Below are positions 1-7,930 of a stretch of 23,883 nt of DNA, piece after piece. Below the pieces are notes generated by a model. The model saw only the letters and a program-made list of their open reading frames with translations, was not told the DNA's origin and did no database searches. Position 1 is the first letter of the stretch. Each line of letters opens with the position of its first letter. Source of the stretch: Entrophospora sp. SA101 (Eukaryota; Glomeromycota; Glomeromycetes; Entrophosporales; Entrophosporaceae); NCBI GenBank assembly GCA_958430865.1, contig CAUDNR010004389.1:2784-26666 (forward strand), in the 5' to 3' direction. A program made the position numbers and the translations under genes.

Positions 1-2
1 GT

Positions 3-1064
3 GTTAGTGGTATCCCACCAATATTTCTTGAACAAAAAATGGAAGAATTACGTAAAATAAAGGTTGTTAATTATTGTTTATTTAATAATTAATAAAAAAA
101 ATATTTAAAAATAATTATATATAATTTATAGGAAGAAGACGAACGAATTTTATCTGAAATACGGAAAAGAAGAGAAAAAGATGTGGAGGAAAGATTAAGA
201 TTAAGAGAGTTAAGAGATAGAGAACGTAGAGATGAAAGAGATCGCAGAGATGAAAGGGAACGTCGAGATGAAAGAGATCGTAGAGATGAAAGAGATCGTG
301 TTGCTATTACTACTAATACTACTACTACTAACATATGAATCATCATGACTTTTACTACGACTTTTATGTCTATGTCTATGACTTCTGCTACTAATACTAC
401 TACTAATAATAATATTAGTGGCGGAAGTATTAGACATGAAAAAGATCGCGTTAGTAGAGAGGAGAAAGATCGTAGAGAAGACCGCGAAAGAAGAGTTAGT
501 AAAAATAAAAATATATTTATTTACACTATTGTTTTTTCCTTTTGTCTATTTGTATTTTAATTGTCTATATTTCATGTATAGGACCGTGAACATAAAAATC
601 GCCATCACAGTAAAAGCAGAGGAGGTGGTGGTGAGGAAAGACATCGTCGTAATTCACATAGAAGTGTTAGTCGTGGTAGAGAAGATGAGGATGATAGTAG
701 GCACCGTAGAAGATCTTATCATCATCGTAGGAGTAGTAAAAGTAGAGAGAGAAGTAGTAGAGATGACCGTGTAAAAAAAGAACGTGTTGATGACGATGAT
801 ATCAATAATGACAATGTTAATGATATTAGAGATCGCGGTAGTAAAGAAGAAGGAAGAAAACATAAATCTAATAATAGTAGAAGACGTAGCAGTAGCAGAA
901 GTCATAGACATAGACATAAAAGTCGTAGTAAAAGTCATGATGATTCATATGTTAGTAGTAGTAGTAGTAGGAGGCATAGGCGTTCATCAAAGGATGATGA
1001 TGTTACTATAAAAGAAAGTGGTAATCAAATTATTAAAGCAAGATCGCACAATGTTTGTTTTTAG
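3..1064 (+). CDS. SRRM1-like PWI/RS-domain splicing factor, 3' part
   Basis: This is the 3' portion of an arginine/serine-rich nuclear protein whose 5' end lies left of the window. The first exon (3-62) encodes SGIPPIFLEQKMEELRKIK, which resembles the end of the PWI domain of SRRM1 (AGIPSAFLELKKEEIKQR-type), an RNA/DNA-binding domain of splicing coactivators. An intron at 63-131 (69 bp) keeps phase 0. The exon from 132 then reads as RE/RD-rich dipeptides (RDERDRR repeats). A second clear intron (495-581, GTTAGT...TATAG, 87 bp) is also phase 0, and the last exon (582-1064) is RS/RH-rich and ends with TAG. One frame runs through all exons except for a TGA at 336-338, which lies inside an inverted copy of the gene's own DNA. 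The product would act in pre-mRNA splicing in nuclear speckles (family knowledge). The gene could be a pseudogene, a truncated isoform or an assembly error. Family assignment rests on about 20 residues plus the RS tail. Confidence 0.55.
317..392. repeat. Left arm of a 76-bp perfect inverted repeat
   Basis: This segment is the exact reverse complement of 891-966. Each base at position p pairs with position 1283-p, and the match breaks at 316/967. Read on the plus strand it encodes Thr/Met/Ser-rich sequence instead of RS dipeptides. It also contributes the TGA at 336-338 that closes the SRRM1-like frame. Confidence 0.95.
891..966. repeat. Right arm of the 76-bp inverted repeat (RS-coding copy)
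   Basis: This is the copy in sense orientation. It encodes the RSHRHRHKSRSKSHDDSYV portion of the RS domain, so it is probably the original and 317-392 the inverted duplicate. The two arms are separated by 498 nt, so a transcript crossing both could fold into a 76-bp hairpin stem. Confidence 0.95.
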
Positions 1065-1699
1065 ACCTAAATGAATATTCTTTTAATAACCAACATTCAA
1101 TGGATCTAACCTGGTACAAGTAATAATCATTCATTAGTTACAAAATTTAAAAGTGAAACGGATTTAAACCAAAAAAATCAATCAAATGATTGGATAGTAA
1201 TTAATCACGTTACCGAATTAACAAACAACATAGTTTGTTCTAGAGACCTCCTAAATTTGTGTAAATTTTAAAAGTATGCACTCGAGAACTATTTTATATT
1301 TTAAAAATTTAACTCGGTAAATTGATAGAATATGTCTATATAGTTTCGCCAATGACTGCGCTAAAGTCCCAATTTTGGAAAGGTTTTATATTCTAATACT
1401 AATAAAATTTTTTTTTTCATGGATATTATCACTTGAATCATCAATATTGATGTTGGGGAAATTGTTAACAGTAACAAATTTTTCCCATATAATAATAATT
1501 TCTACTAATTTAATCGGGAATCAATTCCCGGTTTTGTCGCTCATAATTAATAATGATAATCTAGCATGTGGGATAAACTATTTTTTATCTCGCAGTTTAG
1601 CATTCATGAAAATTTTGAACTTTATAGCGTTATAATACCATATATGAATTTAATTTGCCCGGGTCGGCATTAATTAAATTCTTTCCTTAACGAATTAAA
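1065..1699. other. AT-rich non-coding stretch downstream of the SRRM1-like gene
   Basis: I see no gene here. An open frame at 1375-1635 has no recognisable motif and simple hydrophobic AT-driven composition. The short palindrome-like stretch around 1515-1530 (CGGGAATCAATTCCCG) is a perfect 16-bp inverted match but has no other context. Confidence 0.5.
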
Positions 1700-2450
1700 T
1701 ACTACGTAAAAAAGAACGTGTTAATAAAACAAAAATTAAAAGAATTGTTGCATCTCTAACTGCTGAATGTGATTTTTTCATTCCAAAGTTATCAAATGTA
1801 ACTTTTTTAGCCTTAAGAAAATCCAATGATTCATTAGTGCTACTCCTCCCAATAATCTTGCGATGAAGGTGTTCCTTTAGTTGATTTATCTATATGGCTC
1901 GGTCTTTTTCCCGATATAAAAATTACAACCAGCTCTGTTATATAAATCAAAGAATTGATAATGAAATAGAGCCTTGGAGAAATATAGACCGAGTAAACCA
2001 GTTGGTGAAAAGCAATACCCGAAAGATATTGAAACTTTATGGAAGGATTTCAAGCAATTATTTAATAAAAAGATTGAATTGGATCCAAATTATCTTTAGT
2101 GAAATGGTGGTGGAGATCTACGAATTATTTGATGAAGGAAAAGGTGTTGTCACCTCCATGATAAAAAATTTTGCCAATGAAAATCGAATCCTGGAAAAAA
2201 AATGAGAGAAGCAATTGAAAAATGGGTTAATATTAATAGGTAGGATAATGTTTTGAACAAACAAATTTGAGAATGAATGATAGTTTTGACTTGACAGCAA
2301 AATGCACATATCAATGTGCCAATGTTACAAAGAAATTTGTGAATTGCAAAGTTTTTCATTTGAAGAATTCGAAGATTTTCAAGTTGTAAATAAAGATGAT
2401 CCAGCATCAATACTCCATCACCTGTTCAATAAATACAAGTGCCAAGAGAG
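1700..2450 (+). pseudogene. Decayed coding relic, unrecognised
   Basis: Plus-strand frames contain protein-like stretches that need frame changes to connect. Around 1860-1930 there is CDEGVPLVDLSIWLGLFPD. Around 1970-2099 there is a run with YRPSKPVGEKQYPKDIETLW and FNKKIELDPNYL ending at a TAG. Around 2104-2205 there is MVVEIYELFDEGKGVVTSM. Around 2312-2456 there is an acidic piece with SFEEFEDFQVVNKDDP. The codon use and mixed hydrophilic/hydrophobic pattern look coding, but several frameshifts and stops separate the parts. I do not recognise the family. The relic lies just upstream of a transposable element and a hAT-like fragment, so a transposon or multi-copy gene origin is plausible but unproven. 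Confidence 0.4.
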
Positions 2451-2521
2451 GTTCTAAATTATCCAACTATTTGGTGAGATTTTTTTTAAATTTTCTTTAG
2501 AATTAATATATATGTTAACTA

Positions 2522-3330
2522 AAGTTGGTGTCTGTAACTGTTTTCACATTTTCTGCAACTGCAGATTTTAAAACTCGAGTTGCAACCTTTTTTGCAACCT
2601 CTACAACCACTGAAACTGTCTGAAACTGTCTGTAACTATAATTATGATAATTTAGTATCAAAAATGGAATCACATAACTGCAAAAATGGGATTTATTTGG
2701 TTTTAAATAAAATCATTACTACCACCATCAGGAATTTTTTCTGATGTGGATTTACATAATTATTAAGTTTATGGTGGGCCGTAATATTATGCAAATAAGC
2801 ATACAAAAATTATGCAATTATTACATTGGGTGTAAATATTACATAATTTTTTATGCAAATATTACAACTTTACATATTAAAATTTATGGATGTAATATTA
2901 CAATGGGAAAATTTCCTGATGACTATTATTGATTATTTCTAAATAAAAAAACATTCTTATTATCTTTTATTATTACCATTGCCATTATTTTTACCATTAA
3001 ACATAAAAATAAATTTAGTTTTATAGTGATTGAAGTAGCTGACCAACTAGAGGTTGCAGACAATTACAGACAGAATTACAGCAGTTGCAGCATTAGATGT
3101 CAATATTTTTGGGGATTGCAACCTCCTGAGTTGCAACCTCCTAGTTGCAGAGCCATCTTTAACTAAGTCATCATAATTATAGTTAGACAGTTTCAGGCAG
3201 TTTCAGAGATTGCAGACAGTTGCAGGGGTTGCAGACAGTTGCAGGGGTTGCAGGGGTTGCAGAAAGGTTTGCAACTCGAGTTTTAAAATCGCAGTTGCAG
3301 AAATGTGAAAACAATTACAGACACCAACTT
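2522..3330. mobile_element. 809-bp non-autonomous DNA transposon (long-TIR MITE) flanked by TA
   Basis: The ends are long terminal inverted repeats. The left end begins AAGTTGGTGTCTGTAACTG at 2522, and the reverse complement of the right end begins AAGTTGGTGTCTGTAATTG at 3330. The match continues imperfectly for about 130-170 bp, past ACTCGAGTTGCAA-type sequence, to CTATAATTATGAT. TA dinucleotides flank both sides (2520-2521 and 3331-3332), as expected for a Tc1/mariner-type target duplication. The right TIR is expanded by a GGGGTTGCAGACAGTTGCA-like minisatellite. The interior (about 2660-3160) is AT-rich with repeated TTATGCAAATATTAC-like motifs and a CATCAGGAA/TTCTGATG hairpin near 2727. 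There is no transposase, so the element must rely on one elsewhere. Confidence 0.8.
3195..3270. repeat. G-rich minisatellite within the right TIR
   Basis: Tandem units of the type GTTGCAGACAGTTGCAGGG occur with variants. The left TIR has fewer and more degenerate equivalents (CTGAAACTGTCTGAAACTGT), so the array expanded on one side only. The two TIRs therefore differ in length. Confidence 0.7.
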
Positions 3331-3332
3331 TA

Positions 3333-3729
3333 ACCCCCACATTCAGCCATATCAGAAAGAGCCTTTAATGAGTAATATTCACATCAAAAGAAGGAATAAG
3401 CTGTCTGCTGAAAAAACTTCAAATTTGGCACAAATTGCTTGGAACATTAAAGAAAAGAATAAAGTCAAAAATTTAAAATTGATAAAAAAGATAATTTCAT
3501 CAAAAATCAGGTTGAAAATATTAACAACAACCAAGAAAATTATGAAGATTTGGACAGCTTAGAAATCAATGGCATAGATGTTTCTTACAAAGAATCAGAA
3601 GAATCAGTTAATGATTTGTAGGATTGTTTTTCACAAAATCAAGTTCCATCTTTGTTAGAAATTTTTGATGTAAAAAGACCGGAAGAATCTTTTATATGTG
3701 ATATTCAATCAAGAATTGTTATCTCATAA
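3333..3729 (+). pseudogene. hAT-type transposase C-terminal fragment (relic)
   Basis: The frame starting after the TA at 3331-3332 encodes NPHIQPYQKEPLMSNIHIKR followed by RNKLSAEKTSNLAQIAWNIK. This resembles the 'IHTKRRNRLSxEK...LVxIxWN' region of the hAT C-terminal dimerisation domain, through which hAT transposases pair. A frameshift in an A-run near 3490 is followed by an acidic tail (NYEDLDSLEINGIDVSYKES), an in-frame TAG (3619-3621), and a further open stretch with VPSLLEIFDVKRPEESF ending at TAA 3727-3729. Neither the catalytic core nor any N-terminal zinc finger is visible. The preceding 809-bp element abuts it directly and may have cut it off from the rest. The family call is by motif resemblance only. 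Confidence 0.5.
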
Positions 3730-3936
3730 TAATAAAAAAATTTTTTTTTTTTAGTTTTAAAATAAATGTTTCTTACAAAAATGTTCATATCAAAAATATT
3801 GGCCAATCATGATTGATGATTTTAACCTTAATAAATTTACTTATTAACTTTAACAAGACTTAATGTGTCCTCAGAAATTAAAATCTGATTAGATTAAGAA
3901 TGATTTGATTTGATTAAGATTAATAAATAAATTTAT

Positions 3937-4029
3937 CAGGGCTGGTCACATAGCATTTGGTTAAACTGACTAAACTATTCAGTCATTATGTTAATATTAA
4001 GTCAAGTTTAGTCAGCTTTACCAGCCCTG
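3937..4029. mobile_element. 93-bp hAT-type MITE
   Basis: The element begins CAGGGCTGGT and ends ACCAGCCCTG, a 10-bp perfect TIR of hAT type. It is flanked by a perfect 8-bp direct repeat AAATTTAT (3929-3936 and 4030-4037), the target-site duplication length typical of hAT elements. The interior is also self-complementary (GGTTAAACTGACTAAACT against AGTTTAGTCAGCTTTACC), so nearly the whole element can fold into one hairpin. It is far too short to code for a protein. Confidence 0.85.
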
Positions 4030-4037
4030 AAATTTAT

Positions 4038-4429
4038 CCTCAAAAATTCAAAAAAAAATTTTTAAATATTTAATTTGTATATACAACCTTGAAAATCCTT
4101 TGAAATGGATATTTGAACTTTTGATAATGGTTGCAACCACCTTTACAACCATTTTGTTTCCTTTTTTGGATTGCAACATGGAACACTATTTTGGATATTC
4201 TTAAATATTCATAATCATTTCAAACATTTGTAACAATTACAAATATTCAAATAGGAGATAGGATTACAGTTAAGAACCTTTATCTGCAAAAAAACATGTT
4301 TTTTTTTTTAGAAAAATTTAAAATTTGATAAGATTTATTTTTAATTGCCAATCCGTGAATGAATCAGAGAGACCCTCAAATCTGTGTTTCCATCCTGTGG
4401 CACAAGAAGAAATAATGCAAAGTAAAAAT
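4038..4429. other. AT-rich intergenic stretch
   Basis: I see no gene here. It contains homopolymer A/T runs (about 4045-4070 and 4290-4310) and the sequence CGTGAATGAATC near 4352. The reverse complement of that 12-mer recurs near 4483, inside the following tandem repeat. Confidence 0.5.
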
Positions 4430-4511
4430 GCAGATCTTTGATTTCACGTATATATATATATCACCAATTAATAGCAGATCTTTGATTCATTCACGTATCA
4501 CCAATTAATAG
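4430..4511. repeat. Short tandem duplication with (TA)n tracts
   Basis: There are two adjacent copies of GCAGATCTTTGATT...CACGTA...TCACCAATTAATAG (4430-4473 and 4474-4511). They differ by the length of an internal TA tract and an inserted CATT. A further (TA)n run follows at about 4511-4525. Confidence 0.75.
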
Positions 4512-4666
4512 TATATATATATATAAAATAAATTTTGATCAACGGCAGATCAGATAATCTTAATCAAATCAATCTGAATTTCTTTTTTACAACACTACCC
4601 AAATAATAAAAATAAACGTGTACGACCAGCAAGCCCATCTGCAACAAGACACATGTCACATAATAC

Positions 4667-5322
4667 CTTGAGTGCCGAATTAAAAATTTGATTCAGGATC
4701 TAAAACCTGGCACAAGAGCAAACGAAAAGGCATTAGCGATCCAGTGTGATTTAAAGGTCAGTAATATTTTTCATGATAGTGAATATTCTAACCCTATGCT
4801 ACTATTATGTAGATGAAAAGCGTTCAGTCTTATGTACGCCATGACATGCAAACTTTGCTTACAACTTTATATGCTATACCCTGCGCTACTGGTGTAGGAA
4901 GAAAGTGTCTGGTTTATACATCGCTGTAGCGTGAACATTTTGCATTTTCATGAGAGATGTACCCATGACCAGACCAAGCACAACGAACATGATGACCAGG
5001 CATGACCAGACCAAGCGCAACCAGCACGACAAGCATGACCAGATCAAGCACAACTAAACATTAATGACCAAGCACAACCAGCAAGACCAAGACCAGGCCA
5101 AGCACAACCAAGCATGATGACCAAGCATGACAGCATGAGCAGAACGACCAGCAAGTGTTTTTTCTACAAATGCTCTAGCCACTACCATTCAGGATGTCCG
5201 AATGTTAAGTTGTACTATTTAAATAAGTGCTTCAAATGCCTTGGATCGGACATTATGTGGAAGATTGTAATAAGCTGAGGAAGAAGAAAGACGACATTTT
5301 TAAAGATAGCTTCCTATATTAA
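4667..5322 (+). pseudogene. Zinc-knuckle (Gag-like) coding relic with minisatellite insertion
   Basis: A coding-like exon at 4667-4756 (with DLKPGTRANEKALAIQCDLK) ends at a GTCAGT donor-like site. Near the 3' end, 5150-5322 encodes two cysteine-rich motifs. The first includes KCSSHYHSGCPN. The second is CFKC, then LGS, then HYVEDC, i.e. a CX2CX4HX4C zinc knuckle interrupted by a one-base frameshift between 5245 and 5251. A basic KLRKKKDD tail ends at TAA 5320-5322. Zinc knuckles of this type bind nucleic acid and are common in retrotransposon Gag and in some cellular RNA-binding proteins. Between the two parts is a repetitive GACCA/CAAGCACAACC region. No reverse transcriptase or LTR is visible here, so the retroelement origin is only a guess. 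Confidence 0.4.
4955..5150. repeat. Degenerate GACCAAGCACAACCAGCA-type minisatellite
   Basis: Imperfect units mixing ATGACCAG, ACCAAGCACAACC and AGCATGACC occur about a dozen times. The segment is noticeably richer in C and G than its surroundings. In one frame it reads as a His/Asp/Gln/Lys-rich low-complexity peptide, but stops occur. Confidence 0.75.
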
Positions 5323-6129
5323 ATTAAATAAAGATAACAAAAGAAATTATATAAAGCCTTTTTTGTTTTTATTTAATATATATTGTTTTCATTGCCATCA
5401 TTTTCTATTTGTTTTTTAAATCCATCTGCCATTTTTTTTCTTGATGATGTCTTCATTTTTATAATTAATATAGTTGGATATGATTTTCAAACAATCGACT
5501 TATATATATTAACCTGAACTAGAATGAGATTTCTACAAATTTAGAAATTATCTGCACGCACCAATCGAGGTCTCTTGACCACATCAAGAGCTATAAAATG
5601 GTAGTTTGATTTCGAAAAATTTATTCATCAAAAAGAATTTCGTAAAGAAATTATAGTTCTTTGTCAAAAGCGCTCTGAATTAATAAAAGTTATGACAACA
5701 AAACTTATATGTGAGAGCATCAATGTTGTAAATAATTAGTTCTCTCTAATTTCTCTAATTGAAATCAAAATATATATTTAAATTTTTGAAAGAAAAAAGA
5801 GAAATATTTTTCTGAGGAAATTTGAAAAATCCCTCTGCATATGAGATATTGTGTGCCTGAATAATACATCACCCTTTAATAATAATAAATAGATTTAAAG
5901 AAAACATATTGTAAGAAAGTACATATAAAAACAACACTAATCATAATTTTAATGTTATATATAAATATTTATTTATTCACATATCCCAATTTTACAAAAA
6001 CAAAAAATAAAAAATACAAGGGAAAAAATTATTATAAAGTTTTTTTTTGATTATTATGACTTTAAATAACAACATAACTATTTTAATCAATCTCTCTTAC
6101 TCATTCTCTCCAAAACAAATGAACATGAT
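5323..6129. other. AT-rich intergenic region downstream of the V-ATPase gene
   Basis: I see no gene on either strand. The last 200 bases form the 3' flank of the minus-strand V-ATPase subunit c gene. On that strand AT-rich tracts suitable for 3'-end formation follow the stop codon (for example the AATAATAATC/TTTTTTTTG stretches near 6035-6060), but no single polyadenylation signal can be fixed. Confidence 0.5.
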
Positions 6130-7200
6130 TTATCCACAAGCAACATCGCTAGTAGTAGCTTTGGTATTCAAGATTAATCCAACGATTAATCCGTAAAGAC
6201 CCAATACTTCAGCAAAAATAAGAATAAGAATCTTTGATGAAATAATAATGAATAGCAAAAATAAAGAATTAAAGAAAAGATGATAAATAAATAAATAAAA
6301 TTTAATTTGTAATAATTTTTTTATATGAATGAATAATAATCATAATTACCATTCCTACGAATAATCTTGGTTGTTGTCCAGATGCACGCACGCCAGCATC
6401 TCCAACAACACCAATTGCAAATCCTGCTGCAAGACCTGAAAGACCAACACTTAAACCTGCACCAAGTTGAATGAATCCACTATACAACAACAATAACATT
6501 ATTATTATTATTATTATATGAGATAATGAATGATTTTTAATATGAATTGAATAAATTCTTTTTTTGAAACTTACGTGTATAAAGGCATTTTCGCTTTGAC
6601 TAACGTATTACATGGATTTTATTTAAAATAAAGAAAAAGTAATTAGAAATAAATGTTTAATTCTTTCCTCCGAAAGATAATAATTCACATGTTGATTAGA
6701 TTGCTTACGATTATCAGAAATCAAAACCGAAACTACCAAGCCGTAAATACCAATAATACCAGCCATAATAATAGGAACAATGGATTTCATAACTAATTCA
6801 GGATGTAAAACACCCATCGTAGATATTCCTACTCCAGACTTGGCTGTGCCATAAGCGGCTCCAAAACCTATGTATTTTATAATATATGTATTGATAAAAA
6901 TGGATTATTAATGTAAATTATTTTAATGATAAATGGAAGTGAGAAAAAAAGATTTCTTTATAATATTTCATATGTTTCTTTTTATAAACTATAGTAAACT
7001 ATAAACTATAATATATATATAACTTACAAGTGAATACTATAGCAGAAGTACAACCCAAGGCACCAAATATTGGTGAGTAGGAAGGACTATATAAATATAA
7101 TGCATATAAAATTAATTAATTTCAAACCTTTAAGAATTCAAAATTAATATTTAACAAAAAAAATTTTTGAATACCAATAATAATAATCTGGGTCACTCAT
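6130..7200 (-). CDS. VMA3: V-type H+-ATPase proteolipid subunit c
   Basis: This gene encodes the membrane rotor-ring subunit that carries protons through the Vo sector of the vacuolar ATPase. Six exons join in frame (plus coordinates, 5' to 3' of the gene): 7200-7175, 7086-7028, 6867-6709, 6599-6575, 6479-6350 and 6231-6130. Together they give 501 nt and 166 aa, close to the usual family length of about 160. The protein starts [20 protein letters not shown] and shows the characteristic [38 protein letters not shown], [18 protein letters not shown] and GDAGVR...QQPRLFVGM segments. These correspond to four hydrophobic helices in two related pairs. The proton-carrying glutamate lies in [12 protein letters not shown] (about residue 141). 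Donors are GTATTC, GTAAGT, GTAAGC, GTAAGT and GTAATT, and all acceptors are AG. The first exon is 26 bp and the fourth 25 bp. It could in principle be the paralogue subunit c', but the sequence fits c best. Confidence 0.93.
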
Positions 7201-7902
7201 TTTCTATTCTTTTTTTTTTATTCTTTGTTATTAAAAAATTATAAAATTAACGCTAAGTAGTATTAACCTTTAATATAAGAAGAGAAGGAGGAAGAAGAAA
7301 TTGGGTTTACAATTTTTTTTCAAATAAAATAATAATAATAAATATAATATTGAGTAGAATGATCAAATAACTGTAGATGGAAAGATCGGAAAAAGATTGT
7401 GTTCGTGTGTGGAGAGAGATGATGTACTTTTATTGGCTATTTTTTATTTACAAGATACAATTTCAGTAATACAAAGTGATGAAGCTTCCAATCTCGTGTG
7501 ATTGTGATATTATATAGTTCTAATACCAAGAGTAATTAATTAATCGAAGAAAGTATAATAATAAATATTAATTATTCACAAACCCCAATTTTTTGGCATC
7601 AAATGTTGAAATAAAGAAAAAATTGTTATGTAAATCATGGTTTATTAATAAGATACTATATTTCTATTTAATTGCCTTCCCATAAATAAAATTTTATTAG
7701 TTTAGATGTCTGATTATCACTATCATCACTAGTAATAATATTATTATCGTTAAAGCTACTATTAATACTGTTATTATAATATCAAGGACAGCTTCAGTGT
7801 TAATATCAATGTTAATACATTTGTCATTTTAAATGAATTAATTTCAATATTGATATTATTATTAATACTATTATTTTCATCAATATTATTATTGTCATCA
7901 AT
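7201..7902. other. Upstream region of the V-ATPase gene and AT-rich spacer
   Basis: The first 60 bases upstream of the ATG (plus 7201-7260) are A-rich on the coding strand, as expected for a 5' leader or promoter. No defined TATA box can be singled out in this composition. From about 7690 onward the sequence is ATT/ATC-rich and merges into the 3' end of the kelch pseudogene. No gene is seen. Confidence 0.45.
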
Positions 7903-7930
7903 ATCATCATCATCATCATCATCATCATCA
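7903..7930. repeat. (ATC)n microsatellite
   Basis: There are nine consecutive ATC units plus one base, within a longer ATT/ATC-rich tract (about 7855-7935). On the minus strand it reads as poly-Asp in one frame, which accounts for the apparent acidic open frame there. Confidence 0.9.

Noticed and set aside
89..437. Minus-strand Leu/Arg/Ser- and Ser/Thr-rich open frames opposite the SRRM1-like gene
   Set aside because: They are antisense shadows of RE/RS repeats and of the inverted repeat. The plus strand has splice-consistent exons in one frame.
1375..1635. Open frame of 86 codons in the spacer
   Set aside because: It has hydrophobic AT-rich composition, no recognisable motif and no flanking exon.
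2118..2410. Minus-strand open frames opposite the first unrecognised relic
   Set aside because: The plus strand has better coding character. The minus-strand products show no motif.
2744..2932. Open frame inside the 809-bp element
   Set aside because: It consists of repeated TTATGCAAATATTAC-like sequence translated by chance, and has no transposase motif.
3195..3270. Possible CRISPR-like array
   Set aside because: The repeats are contiguous variants without unique spacers and sit in a transposon TIR of a eukaryotic genome, so they are a minisatellite.
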